Positions 9,875-19,052 of a stretch of DNA of 64,000 bases are shown piece after piece. The notes under the pieces were generated by a model. The model saw only the letters and a program-made list of their open reading frames with translations, ran no database searches and had not been told where the DNA came from. A program made the translations under genes and the position numbers. The stretch comes from Geotalea sp. SG265. GTDB taxonomy: Bacteria > Desulfobacterota > Desulfuromonadia > Geobacterales > Geobacteraceae. The stretch lies in assembly GCF_022808985.1 (NCBI RefSeq), contig NZ_JAKZFT010000001.1, forward strand, positions 62,001 through 126,000. Direction: 5' to 3'. Numbering within the stretch: position 1 is the first letter of the stretch; each line of letters opens with the position of its first letter.

Positions 9875-11869
9875 TCACTTCTCCAAAAACCGCACCACCG
9901 CCACCTCGGGGCAGTCTTCGATGATGAGGGGCTGCGACGGGTCGGGCTGTTCATCCAGGCGGTAGAGAGCCACCGGTTCTGCCTTTCCCTTGACGATGAC
10001 CCGCTCCATGCCGTGGATGGCCAGGCCCGAGAGCCTGTTGTCCGGGCCCTTCGCGCAGAGCTTGGCGATGGTGTTGGCGGTGATGAGGATCGGCACCCGG
10101 TAGTGGCGGGTCAGGGATTCCACCCGGGAGCCCAGGTTGACCTGGTCGCCGATGACGGTGTAGTCCATTTTCTTCCCCATGGCGCCGATGTTGCCCACCA
10201 GCACTTCGCCGGTGTTGATGCCGATGCCGGCATAAAGCGGCGCTTTTCCTTCTCCCAGCCATTTTTCCCGCAATCGTCTCATCTCTTTGGCCATTTCCGC
10301 GGCGCAGCCGATGGCCCGCTCCGCATGGTCCGCAGCAGGCAGAGGCGCCCCCCAGAAGACAACAATGGCATCGCCGATAAACTTGTCCAGGGTCCCCTGC
10401 CACTTGAGGACGACGTCGGTCATCACCCCCAGGTACTCGTTGAGCACCGCCACTACCTCCTCCGGCGAGTGCTGCTCGGAAAAGGTGGTGAACCCTACCA
10501 GGTCGCTGAAGAGCACCGTCACCTCCCGCCGCTCCCCTCCCAGTCGGGCCATGTCGGGATTGTCGATCAGGGCATTGACTATGGTGCGGGCCACATAATT
10601 GGAGAACATGGCCCTGATGCGGCGCGCCCGCTGCTCCTCGAAGGCATAGTTGAAGGCGGTGACGCCGATGAAGATGAAAAGCAGGTTGTTGGTTGGGTAG
10701 GCCAGGTTGAGCCAGATCCCTTTCAGGCTGAAGAAGAAATAGCCGCTTGCCAGGAGCCCCACCATACCGAAGGCCGTTGTCATGATGGCGCCCATGATTT
10801 TTCTGCGGCTTAAAATCGCCGTCAGGAGCAGACCGCTGACGATGAGTATGGCCAAATCGGCCCGGGCAGGGAGTTTGCGGATAAAGGAACGGTCAATGAT
10901 GGAGGCAACGATGGCGGCATGCTTCTCGACCCCCGGCATGGCGGCCGCCATGGGGGTCACCCGCAGGTCGTAGATCCCGGGAGCGGTTGCCCCCACCAGG
11001 ATGACCCGGTTTTCCAGGAGCTTCGTGGGAATTGTGCCGTCGATGATGTCGCTGATGGAGTAGTGGGGAAAGGAGCCACCGGGGCCGTAGTAGTTGATGA
11101 GGGTCCGTCCCCAGATGTCGGTGGGAATCACCGCCTGGCCGACGGCAACCGACTCCGTTGCCCTGACGACGATGCTCTCAGGAGGCACGCCTAGGAAATA
11201 GGCGGCAGACTGCAAGCCGAGGGGTGGAAAGTAACGGCCGCCGCAGGAAACGAGCAGAGGCTCCCAGCGCATGGTGCCGTCGCTGTCGGGAAGCATGCTG
11301 ATATGTCCGAATCCCATTGCTTCGGTGCTCAAGGCCGACACCGGCAGGCTGACGCCGCTCGCAGTGGGGGGGACGAAGGCGCTCAGAAGCGGCTGGTTGT
11401 GGATGTTTTGGTAGGCGGAGGCGTTCAGCAGGGGATCAAAGCCCCCTCCTGGAGTCCCGTAGAAATCGAAGACAACGGGAAGAACGACATTGCCGGCACG
11501 ATTGATGGCCCGGGCAAAGAGCGGGTCGTTTTTGTCCGCCTCGGAAAACATCACGTCGAAGGCGATAACTGCGGCATTGGCTTCTGCCAGCCGGTCCACC
11601 AGCCTCGCCATAACGCTCCGGTCCCACGGCCAGCGGCCGATCTTCTGCAGGCTCTTTTCGTCGATCTCGGCAATGGCCACTGCATCGGGAGGATTGACCT
11701 TGCCCCTCAGCATGAATGCGGTGTCGAAGAGCTTCATCTCCAGGAGTTCCAGGGGATAGAACTGCCGGAGCATGAGCAAGACCATCACGGCGGTGACGAG
11801 CAGGCCGATGAGCACCCGCCAGACCGGGGCGGGAACCGTTGCCAGACGCTGGAAAGAGAGCCGCTTCAT
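9875..11869 (-). CDS. CHASE2-domain membrane adenylate cyclase (class III)
   Basis: The 664-residue protein has an N-terminal TM helix, an extracytoplasmic CHASE2 domain (about residues 35-330), a cluster of TM helices, then a class III cyclase domain. Catalytic residues are all visible: metal aspartates in LFSDLVGFTTFS and FIGDAIV, the adenine-specifying lysine in TLDKFIGD, and DQVNLGSR with the transition-state Asn and Arg. An active adenylate cyclase is therefore predicted. It starts 11 bases after the stop of the GspE-like gene with CGGAG upstream, so the two form an operon. Confidence 0.92.
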   Translation of the reverse strand: MKRLSFQRLATVPAPVWRVLIGLLVTAVMVLLMLRQFYPLELLEMKLFDTAFMLRGKVNPPDAVAIAEIDEKSLQKIGRWPWDRSVMARLVDRLAEANAAVIAFDVMFSEADKNDPLFARAINRAGNVVLPVVFDFYGTPGGGFDPLLNASAYQNIHNQPLLSAFVPPTASGVSLPVSALSTEAMGFGHISMLPDSDGTMRWEPLLVSCGGRYFPPLGLQSAAYFLGVPPESIVVRATESVAVGQAVIPTDIWGRTLINYYGPGGSFPHYSISDIIDGTIPTKLLENRVILVGATAPGIYDLRVTPMAAAMPGVEKHAAIVASIIDRSFIRKLPARADLAILIVSGLLLTAILSRRKIMGAIMTTAFGMVGLLASGYFFFSLKGIWLNLAYPTNNLLFIFIGVTAFNYAFEEQRARRIRAMFSNYVARTIVNALIDNPDMARLGGERREVTVLFSDLVGFTTFSEQHSPEEVVAVLNEYLGVMTDVVLKWQGTLDKFIGDAIVVFWGAPLPAADHAERAIGCAAEMAKEMRRLREKWLGEGKAPLYAGIGINTGEVLVGNIGAMGKKMDYTVIGDQVNLGSRVESLTRHYRVPILITANTIAKLCAKGPDNRLSGLAIHGMERVIVKGKAEPVALYRLDEQPDPSQPLIIEDCPEVAVVRFLEK

Positions 11870-11880
11870 GGGCTGCTCCG

Positions 11881-14178
11881 TTACTTGATGCAGACCCGGC
11901 GGACTTCCTTCAAGTCGGTCAGACCCTGGAAGACCTTGAGGATGCCGTCCTGCTTGAGGGTAGTCATGCCGTCGGCGATGGCCTGGCGGCGGATCACATC
12001 CACTTCATCCTTGCGCTTGATCAGGGCCTTCATGGCATCGGTGCATTCCAGGATCTCGTGCAGGCCGAGCCGCCCCTTGTAGCCGGTGTCGTTGCACTTG
12101 GGACACCCCTTGGCGCGGCTCAACTTTATGGTCTCCCGGTCAACTCCAAGCCGGGCGAAATGTTCCGGGCCATATTCCTCGATCACCCCGTCCAGTTCCC
12201 GCGCATCGGGGGCATAGACCTCCCGGCAATCGCAGAGCCTGCGGGCAAGGCGCTGGGCGAGGATGCAGAGCAGGGCGTCGGAAAAGCTGAATGGGTCCAT
12301 CCCCATGTCCAGGAGCCGGGTGACGGTCTCCGGGGCGGAGTTGGTGTGGAGGGTAGAAAATACCAGGTGGCCGGTCAGCGAGGCCTCGATGCCGGTGGAG
12401 GTGGTCTCGGCGTCCCGCATCTCGCCGACCATGATCACATCCGGATCGGCACGGAGGAAAGAACGGAGCGCCGCAGCAAAGGTAAAGCCGATGCGGGAGT
12501 TGACCTGCACCTGGCGAAGCCCCTTCTGGGTGATCTCCACGGGATCCTCGGCCGTCCAGATCTTCGTTTCCGGGTCGTTGATGCGGGCGACCGCCGAATG
12601 GAGGGTGGTGGTCTTGCCCGAGCCGGTGGGGCCCACCACCAGGATCAGGCCGTAGGGCTTCTTGATCGACTCCTCAAAGATCCGGGTGTTGCGCTGGGTG
12701 AGCTCCAGCTTGTCGAAGGGGATCGGCTCCCCGGAGGCGAGCACCCTGAGCACCACGTCCTCCAGCTGTCCGGCAGTGGGAAGGGTGGCAACGCGCAGTT
12801 CCACATCGATGGGGCCGAATTTCTTGAAGTCAATCTTGCCGTCCTGGGGCTTGCGCCGCTCGGCAATGTCCAGCCCCGACATGATCTTGATGCGGGAGGT
12901 GATGGCGTGCTTGTACTTGTAGGGGATGCGCTGGTAGACCTTGCAGCGGCCATCGATCCTGATCCGCACCAGGACGTCGTTCTTTCCCGGGTAGGGCTCG
13001 ATATGTATATCTGATGCCTTGGCGTTGTAAGCATCGCAGACGATCTTGTTCACCAGCTGGACTATTACACTGTCCTGGTCCGAGACCTTCTGCACCTCCT
13101 GCTCCACTTCCGGCTCGTCTGATGTGTCGAGCTTATCGAGCAGCTCGGAGATGGTGGAGGAATCACCGGGCAGCCCCCCCAGGTTATAGAAATGATCGAT
13201 GAAGAGGTCGATGTCCTGGCGATAGGCGCCGACAAAGCTCAAACGACGATACTCGGGGTAGACGAACTTGATCAGGTCCTGCTTGGCCAGATCGGTAGGG
13301 TCCTCCATGGCCACCTGCAAGACACCGTTTTCCACCTTGACCGGCACCCAGCGCTCCTTCTTCAGTCGGTCGGGCTTGATCCGCTCCAGGAGATCGACCA
13401 GTGGAGGGAGTGCACCGTCAAAGCAGATAAAATCGGTACCAAAGTAAAGGCTTAAGCTCTTGACCATATCCTCGGAGGAAATGGAAAACTCGCGCATGAT
13501 GACATGATCGAGACCGATCTTCGCCAGGTCAGGATGGGCCGATGCTTTCTGGATGTCCTTCTCGTCGAGCAGGTTCTTGTCCAAGAGGTAGTTGTAGCGG
13601 GAGTTCTGACGAATGATCTTGACCGAGGCACTGAGGCGATAGATGTTGTGGATGGCGATGGAAAGCGAGGTAGCGAGTTCGGAGGCGTAGTTCAAGTCGG
13701 TAGCGGTAAAGGCTACAGCACCCTTCTTGTTGATGAGCTGCATAACGCCGATCAGCTTGCTGTCGAAGATCATCGGCACGCAGAGCACCTGCGAAGTACG
13801 GAAGCCGGTCTTCTGGTCCCATGTCTCGTCGAAACGGAGGCTGGTGTTGATCATTTTCAGCTCGTGGCTGTCGTAGGCGTTGGTAATATTGACCAGTTGC
13901 TGCGACGTGGCGCAATAGCCGGCGATGCTTTCCGGGGAGATGGGAACGACGATCTGCTTGACCTCATCCCCCGATTTGATCCGTGAGATAAGCACGTTCC
14001 GCTGCCGGTCCGCCACGTAAATGGTCATCCTTTCCGCCTTGAACAGTTCTGCGATGCTGTCTTTCAGCTGAATGAGAATGCTGTTCAGGTTGGCGGCGGA
14101 ATGGATCTCATTGATCTTCTCCATGAAACGCTTGCGGTATTCCAGTTGCTCCTTCAGTACGCCGGTTGCCATATCCAT
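11881..14178 (-). CDS. GspE/PilB-type secretion ATPase with N-terminal GAF domain
   Basis: The 765-residue protein combines a GAF domain (about residues 10-170, including VLCVPMIFDSKLIGVMQLINKK), a GspE N-terminal-like region, and a type II secretion/type IV pilus hexameric ATPase. The ATPase shows Walker A GPTGSGKTTT, the Asp box, and a four-cysteine zinc element ending in CPKCNDTGYKGR. The ORF is open upstream to 14289, but a hairpin lies in that stretch. The ATG at 14178 has GAGGGA six bases ahead; 14217 is an alternative. A GAF module suggests that a small ligand regulates secretion or pilus extension. It is operonic with the cyclase. Confidence 0.88.
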   Translation of the reverse strand: MDMATGVLKEQLEYRKRFMEKINEIHSAANLNSILIQLKDSIAELFKAERMTIYVADRQRNVLISRIKSGDEVKQIVVPISPESIAGYCATSQQLVNITNAYDSHELKMINTSLRFDETWDQKTGFRTSQVLCVPMIFDSKLIGVMQLINKKGAVAFTATDLNYASELATSLSIAIHNIYRLSASVKIIRQNSRYNYLLDKNLLDEKDIQKASAHPDLAKIGLDHVIMREFSISSEDMVKSLSLYFGTDFICFDGALPPLVDLLERIKPDRLKKERWVPVKVENGVLQVAMEDPTDLAKQDLIKFVYPEYRRLSFVGAYRQDIDLFIDHFYNLGGLPGDSSTISELLDKLDTSDEPEVEQEVQKVSDQDSVIVQLVNKIVCDAYNAKASDIHIEPYPGKNDVLVRIRIDGRCKVYQRIPYKYKHAITSRIKIMSGLDIAERRKPQDGKIDFKKFGPIDVELRVATLPTAGQLEDVVLRVLASGEPIPFDKLELTQRNTRIFEESIKKPYGLILVVGPTGSGKTTTLHSAVARINDPETKIWTAEDPVEITQKGLRQVQVNSRIGFTFAAALRSFLRADPDVIMVGEMRDAETTSTGIEASLTGHLVFSTLHTNSAPETVTRLLDMGMDPFSFSDALLCILAQRLARRLCDCREVYAPDARELDGVIEEYGPEHFARLGVDRETIKLSRAKGCPKCNDTGYKGRLGLHEILECTDAMKALIKRKDEVDVIRRQAIADGMTTLKQDGILKVFQGLTDLKEVRRVCIK

Positions 14179-14250
14179 AACAGTTCCCTCGACTGCAGTG
14201 ATAATTTCATTAAACATAGCAGGCAGCTGCTGTTTTGCAAGCATGTATAA

Positions 14251-14285
14251 AGCAAGACCCGCGCCAAGCCGGTGCGGGTCTCTTT
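14251..14285 (-). terminator. Hairpin, probable weak terminator for the lipoprotein gene
   Basis: GACCCGC and GCGGGTC form a GC-rich stem around a loop including CCAAGCCGG. On the minus strand only a short, interrupted T-rich stretch follows (CTTGCTTTATA). It lies just after the lipoprotein gene and before the chosen start of the GspE-like gene, which argues against using the upstream start at 14289. Confidence 0.5.
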
Positions 14286-14322
14286 TCATCCGTTATTGTA
14301 GCGTCTGATCCTCAACGTCGCG

Positions 14323-15168
14323 TCACTTCTGCTCGGCCCCCTTCTGCTCCTTGCCGTCATCCTTTTTGCCGCCGAATAAGTTCCGCTCGGGCTGCTGCAG
14401 CGAAGCCATGTCGGCGAAGATGTTGTTGTAGATGGTGGAAACCTGCCCTTTCCCCCGGGCGGCTTCCATTTTGGCAAAGGCCCGGGCGATGCCGGGGATA
14501 GTCTTGAAATGCACCTCGACACGGTCGCTCTCGTTGGCCTTCGCTTCATCGAAGTCGGGGTACTGGAGAGCAAACAGCATGGGGTAGGAAAGGGAACGCT
14601 GGCGGAAGTTGGGGTATTCCCAGAGGGTGTTCCCTTCTGCATCGAGGATCTGCGCGGAGACGGCCAGATAGTTGTAGTCGCTGTCCAGGTAAGAGAGCAG
14701 GTTGCTGGAATAGACCTTCTCCTGAGAGGTAAGGCCGTTCACTGTCACCAACATGACGGCATCAACGCCGTTTTTGGCAATGAGGTTCTTCAGCTCCTCC
14801 GGCTTGAAAAAATACTTGTTGTACTTGACCCCGGCGTCATCACGCCTCTCCCGACGCGAGAAGAGCGTGGAATAGAGCTGTTCCGCGTTGTCGTCCAGGA
14901 GCCTCACGGCAAAATAGGTTCCCGTCTCCCGCAGTTGGGCCACCAGTTCCTTCTCATTCTTGCGGTTGTTTTCCCTGACCAGGTTCACCAGCGCCTCCTT
15001 TTCCGGATGCCTGATGTCCGAATCGGCATCCACGAAAATGGGCGCCACCCCCAGGGTCCGCACCTGCTTTTCGTAGACCTCCCGGGGAACGTTGTAGAAA
15101 TTCTGTGCACAGCCGAAAGTAACGAGTGATGCCAGTAAAATAAGACCAGATCTGAAAACCGCTTTCAT
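14323..15168 (-). CDS. Predicted lipoprotein of unknown function
   Basis: The 281-residue protein begins with a lipoprotein signal (LILLASLVTFGC, lipobox TFGC). The mature part has no domain I recognise. It has an alpha/beta character, with VDAVMLVTVNGLTSQ and LAVSAQILDAEGNTLWEYPN resembling proteins that report an envelope property. The C-terminal tail is Lys/Glu rich. The ATG at 15168 is preceded by GGGAGG at good spacing; the 51 upstream codons of the open frame are rejected. It lies upstream of the GspE-like and cyclase genes but is separated from them by a hairpin. Confidence 0.75.
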   Translation of the reverse strand: MKAVFRSGLILLASLVTFGCAQNFYNVPREVYEKQVRTLGVAPIFVDADSDIRHPEKEALVNLVRENNRKNEKELVAQLRETGTYFAVRLLDDNAEQLYSTLFSRRERRDDAGVKYNKYFFKPEELKNLIAKNGVDAVMLVTVNGLTSQEKVYSSNLLSYLDSDYNYLAVSAQILDAEGNTLWEYPNFRQRSLSYPMLFALQYPDFDEAKANESDRVEVHFKTIPGIARAFAKMEAARGKGQVSTIYNNIFADMASLQQPERNLFGGKKDDGKEQKGAEQK

Positions 15169-15232
15169 TCGTACATCCTCCCGTAAAGATTGGTACCTTC
15201 TGTGCTTCTGCAGAAGGGTTGGAATTAAGCCT

Positions 15233-16030
15233 CTACTGCAACATGATGAATCCCATCTGCCGCCCCGTCTCCCCCTGATCCCTGCGATAGGAGAAAAAGA
15301 GCTCCGGATTGCAGCTGACACACATAGTAGATACGGAGATATTGCCGTCTGAAAGGCCCGCCTCCGTCAACTGCCGTCGGTTGGCCCCTGCCAAATCAAG
15401 CCCCCACTTACCCTCCCCCCTGGGAACTGCGTGCAGGTCCCAGCCTGAAGCCCCCTTTTTAAAAGCTTCCATGACCGGGGCATCCACTTCATAGCAGCAG
15501 GGGCCAATGGCGGGGCCGACAGCGGCCAGGATCTCAGCCGGATTGGAGCCGAAAAGTTCCTGTAAGGCGGCGACCCCCTTTTTGCAGATCTCCCCTGCCG
15601 TCCCTTTCCACCCCGCATGGAGGGCGGCAATCGCACCATTGACCGGATCATGGAGGAGGACCGGGACGCAGTCGGCAACGGTGACACCGATTAAGACCCG
15701 GGGCTGATTGGTGATGATGCCGTCGCATTCAAGGGCATGGAAATGGGCAAAATCAGGATTGGGCGCATCAATGACGAGGAGATCGGTGCCGTGGACCTGC
15801 TTGACCGTCACCAGCCGGTCCAGGCTCGCACCCACCGACCGGGCAAGGAGACTTCGATTCCCCTCCACGTTGTGGGGCGAATCGAAGGTGTTGGAGCCCA
15901 GGTTGAGGGAATTGTACGGTGGACGGGAAACCCCTTCGTGGCGGGTAGTAAAACCCATCACAGCTTCCCCCCGTTTCGTCATCTGCTGCGGCTCCAGGTA
16001 GTGGACCTTGCCTGCTTTCTTCATTTCCAT
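15233..16030 (-). CDS. pgeF: Peptidoglycan editing factor / multicopper polyphenol oxidase family
   Basis: A 265-residue YfiH/PgeF family protein. Metal ligands are visible in TVKQVHGTD, TVADCVPVLLHD (Cys) and AALHAGWKGTA (His). In E. coli PgeF removes mis-incorporated L-Ser from peptidoglycan precursors; related proteins were reported as laccase-like or purine nucleosidases. It follows rluD by 21 bases, the same order as rluD-yfiH in E. coli, so they are co-transcribed. Confidence 0.9.
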   Translation of the reverse strand: MEMKKAGKVHYLEPQQMTKRGEAVMGFTTRHEGVSRPPYNSLNLGSNTFDSPHNVEGNRSLLARSVGASLDRLVTVKQVHGTDLLVIDAPNPDFAHFHALECDGIITNQPRVLIGVTVADCVPVLLHDPVNGAIAALHAGWKGTAGEICKKGVAALQELFGSNPAEILAAVGPAIGPCCYEVDAPVMEAFKKGASGWDLHAVPRGEGKWGLDLAGANRRQLTEAGLSDGNISVSTMCVSCNPELFFSYRRDQGETGRQMGFIMLQ

Positions 16031-16051
16031 AGATATTATCCTTGTATCCTT

Positions 16052-17011
16052 TTATTTCTGAGCCGGCTGCTCCAGGTGCCCGATGATTGACGCCATATCC
16101 CGGGGCAGTTCCGTGTCGAATTCCAGGTACTCCTTCGTGGAGGGGTGAATAAAGCCGAGGGTCTTGGCATGGAGGGCCTGGCGCCCCAGCTCCTTGATCA
16201 GCCTGCGCAGCACCGGGTCTTTTACCGATGCCAGTCTGGCGCCCCCCCCGTAAACCTCATCCCCCACCAGCGGGTACCCCGCCTCGGAAAGATGGACCCT
16301 GATCTGGTGGGTCCGGCCCGTCTCCAGGCGCAGGCGGATCAGGCACATGCCGGGGTAACGGCCTATAACCCGCCAGTGGGTCACTGCGTGCTTGCCGTGC
16401 CTGGCCTTGCCGGACATCCGCTTCCGGTCCGTCGGATGCCTGCCGATCACCGACTCCAGCCGCCCCGTGTCTCCCTTCAGCGAACCGTAAACAATGGCAT
16501 AGTAAATGCGTTTTATGCTGTGTTCCCGGAACTGTTCCGACAGGGCCAGATGGGCCGCATCGTTCTTGGCGACCACCAGGATGCCCGAAGTATCCTTGTC
16601 GATGCGGTGAACGATTCCGGGGCGCAACTCTCCGCCAATACCCGAGAGATCGGTGCAGTGACCGAGCAGGGCATTGACCAGGGTGCCGCTGCTGCTTCCC
16701 GCCCCCGGATGAACCACCATGCCCGCAGCCTTGTTGACAACGATCAGGTCGCGGTCCTCGTACAGTATTTCCAGGGGAATGTCTTCGGGGACAGGCGCTG
16801 CCTCCACCGGCGGCGGGACGACTACGGTGACGCGTTCACCACCTTTGAGCTTCAGGGAAGGTTTTGGTGGCACGCCATCGACCGTGACCATGCCGCTTTC
16901 CACCAGGCGCTGGACCGCCGCCCGGGTCAGGGTCTCCACGTTCCTGGCAATGAAGGTATCCAGGCGTTCACCCTCCACGTTTTCGGGTACAGTTAATTCA
17001 ATGTCTGTCAC
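16052..17011 (-). CDS. rluD: 23S rRNA pseudouridine synthase, RluD family
   Basis: The 319-residue protein has an N-terminal S4 RNA-binding domain (RLDTFIARN, VQRLVESGMVTVDG) and an RsuA/RluA catalytic domain. The catalytic aspartate is in HRIDKDTSGILVV, followed by ETGRTHQIRVHL. It pseudouridylates 23S rRNA helix 69 by family precedent. The start is a GTG with AGGG upstream. It is the first gene of the rluD-pgeF pair. Confidence 0.92.
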   Translation of the reverse strand: MTDIELTVPENVEGERLDTFIARNVETLTRAAVQRLVESGMVTVDGVPPKPSLKLKGGERVTVVVPPPVEAAPVPEDIPLEILYEDRDLIVVNKAAGMVVHPGAGSSSGTLVNALLGHCTDLSGIGGELRPGIVHRIDKDTSGILVVAKNDAAHLALSEQFREHSIKRIYYAIVYGSLKGDTGRLESVIGRHPTDRKRMSGKARHGKHAVTHWRVIGRYPGMCLIRLRLETGRTHQIRVHLSEAGYPLVGDEVYGGGARLASVKDPVLRRLIKELGRQALHAKTLGFIHPSTKEYLEFDTELPRDMASIIGHLEQPAQK

Positions 17012-17025
17012 TACGATGCCCTGCC

Positions 17026-17060
17026 AAAAAAACGAGGCGCGATTGGATAAACCGCGCCTC
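17026..17060 (-). terminator. Rho-independent terminator upstream of rluD
   Basis: GAGGCGCG (17034-17041) pairs perfectly with CGCGCCTC (17053-17060). On the minus strand the stem is followed by seven T residues, so it terminates the small gene at 17087-17350 before rluD. Confidence 0.92.
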
Positions 17061-17086
17061 GGATGATGTATCTATGAACCGCAGCC

Positions 17087-17350
17087 CTACCAGATGGACG
17101 ATTCGATTTTGCCTGACCGCTTGATGAGGACATCTACGACGGCAAGCTCGAAGACGTTTGATTGGGCCAGTTCAGGGGTGACCCTGGTGTTGAAATGCTG
17201 CCGCCCCTCGTCCAGCTCTTCGGTAAGCAGCTCAAAGATATTGTCGTTCTTGATCCCCTGCTCCACCTTTTCACGATTGTAGATGGCGACATCGGATATG
17301 ATGGCCCGTGCCAGTCGCCGGGCCTGTTCAGGGTTGTCTATAAGGCTCAT
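17087..17350 (-). CDS. Small conserved-looking protein, function unknown
   Basis: An 87-residue, acidic, mostly helical protein with no signal peptide and no family I recognise. It begins MSLIDNPEQARRLARAI and contains YNREKVEQGI and ELLTEELDEGRQHF. It is flanked by its own strong terminator and by the DegP gene 65 bases upstream. Codon use matches its neighbours, which supports a real gene. Confidence 0.7.
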   Translation of the reverse strand: MSLIDNPEQARRLARAIISDVAIYNREKVEQGIKNDNIFELLTEELDEGRQHFNTRVTPELAQSNVFELAVVDVLIKRSGKIESSIW

Positions 17351-17415
17351 GCTCTCACCCGATCATCTTTTTTGTTTTGCTGCCGTGGCACTTTACTCCA
17401 TTTCAACCGCAGATA

Positions 17416-18846
17416 CTACCTTAATTTCATGGCAAAGTATATGCTGGCATTACCCCTTCTCGCCAGCAGGGCAACCGATCCCTTGCGTTCCGCATCCTTC
17501 AGTGCCCGTGCATAATCGGCGGTGCCAGAAATCTTCTTCTGGTTGACCGAGACCAGCACATCTCCCTGCTGAATACCGCTTTCCGCAGCCAGGCTTCCCT
17601 CTTCCACATCCGTGACTATGACTCCTTGGAGTCCCCTCTGCCGTAGTTCACGCGGCAATTCGGCAACGGTCAACCCCAGTGCCTCAGAACCGGCCTCCGA
17701 AGTAGCCGGTGCCTGGGCCGCCGCACTATCAGCCGAAGCTGGGGCGACGGTGAGTTTCTTCGTCTGCCCTTCCCGCAGCACCTCTATCTCGACGGAAGTG
17801 CCGACCGGGGTGTTGGCCACCGCCAGCTGCAACTGCTGCACGGATGTTATTTCCTTGCCGCCGTACCGGGTAACCACGTCCCCCTGCCGTAATCCGGCCT
17901 TGGCTGCGGGACTGCCGGGCACGACATCGCTTACCAGGGCTCCTTTGGCTCTCTTAAGACCAAATGACTGGGCCAGGTCTTCCGTGACGGGCTGAATTGA
18001 GATGCCAAGCCAGCCACGAGTTACATTTCCCTTCTTGATCAATTGCGGTACGGCAACTTTCGCCATGTTGATGGGAATGGCAAAGCCGATTCCCTGCCCT
18101 GCGGCAACGATGGCCGTATTGATGCCAATGACCTCGCCGTAGACATTGAGCAACGGTCCCCCTGAGTTACCGGGATTAATGGAAGCGTCGGTCTGGATGA
18201 AGTTCTCGTAAGTCTCGATCCCCATGTTGGAGCGGCCCGTGGCGGAGATGACTCCCACCGTGACGGTACGGTTGAGGCCGAAGGGATTACCGATGGCGAT
18301 GGCCCATTGCCCGACACTGAGCTTGTCCGAATCGCCGAGTACCGCCACAGGCAGATCCCCCTTGGCACCTATCTTGATGACGGCTATGTCGGTCTTGGGA
18401 TCGCTGCCGACGACCTTCCCCTTGTAGCTTTTTTCATCTGAAAGGGTGACCTGGATACTTTCCGCATCTCTGACCACATGATCGTTGGTGATGATGTAGC
18501 CATCCTTGCTGATGATGAAGCCGGAACCGAGGCTGTTTTCACGCCGGTAGCGGGGCAAGCCCCCCCCGCCGCCAAAGAAATCCTCGAAAAAGGGGGACAT
18601 CTCGAAAAAAGGCTGAACCAGCTTTTTCTTGCTGATCGTGGAAATGTTTACCACGGCCGGATTGACCGCCTTCACCACATTGGAAAAGGCCTGCTGTGTG
18701 GCGAGGATGTCCCGGGGGACCTCCTTGACCGGCGCCTCGGCAGCGCCCTTGCGGCTTGATTCCGAGAAGTACGCCTCCTCCTTTTTTCTGCAAGCCGGAA
18801 GCAGGGTGATGAAAACCAGCAGGACGACAAGAACTCGGTGTGCCAT
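17416..18846 (-). CDS. degP: DegP/HtrA-family serine protease anchored as a lipoprotein
   Basis: A 476-residue periplasmic protease/chaperone with the S1C fold. The catalytic triad is seen in ITNDHVV (His), KTDIAVIKI (Asp) and NPGNSGGPLLN (Ser). Two PDZ domains follow (RGWLGISIQ... and LGLTVAELP...). The N-terminus has a lipobox (ITLLPAC), so the enzyme is probably membrane-tethered rather than soluble, which is unusual for DegP. The ATG at 18846 has GGAG eight bases ahead; the upstream in-frame codons are rejected. Confidence 0.92.
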   Translation of the reverse strand: MAHRVLVVLLVFITLLPACRKKEEAYFSESSRKGAAEAPVKEVPRDILATQQAFSNVVKAVNPAVVNISTISKKKLVQPFFEMSPFFEDFFGGGGGLPRYRRENSLGSGFIISKDGYIITNDHVVRDAESIQVTLSDEKSYKGKVVGSDPKTDIAVIKIGAKGDLPVAVLGDSDKLSVGQWAIAIGNPFGLNRTVTVGVISATGRSNMGIETYENFIQTDASINPGNSGGPLLNVYGEVIGINTAIVAAGQGIGFAIPINMAKVAVPQLIKKGNVTRGWLGISIQPVTEDLAQSFGLKRAKGALVSDVVPGSPAAKAGLRQGDVVTRYGGKEITSVQQLQLAVANTPVGTSVEIEVLREGQTKKLTVAPASADSAAAQAPATSEAGSEALGLTVAELPRELRQRGLQGVIVTDVEEGSLAAESGIQQGDVLVSVNQKKISGTADYARALKDAERKGSVALLARRGNASIYFAMKLR

Positions 18847-19005
18847 TGTCTTTACTCCAGAATGGTTTATGCAGTACAAACGGTGCAAGATTAGCCAAAT
18901 TCATGGGCGCTGTCAACGGCTTTGAAAGCCGGCAGATTGACCGGAAAGCCTTCCCAGACGAGGTTTGCATGCCATCGGCCATTGGATGACCGTGCAATTA
19001 CCCAC

Positions 19006-19034
19006 TTGACGCAGGGCGGTCTTTTGCTTATAAA
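19006..19034 (+). promoter_or_regulatory. Sigma-70 type promoter of the XRE-cupin gene
   Basis: TTGACG (19006-19011) and TATAAA (19029-19034) are separated by exactly 17 bases. The -10 box ends 18 bases before the GTG start, leaving a very short leader with AGGAGG at 19043-19048. Confidence 0.8.
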
Positions 19035-19052
19035 GCCATAACAGGAGGATGA

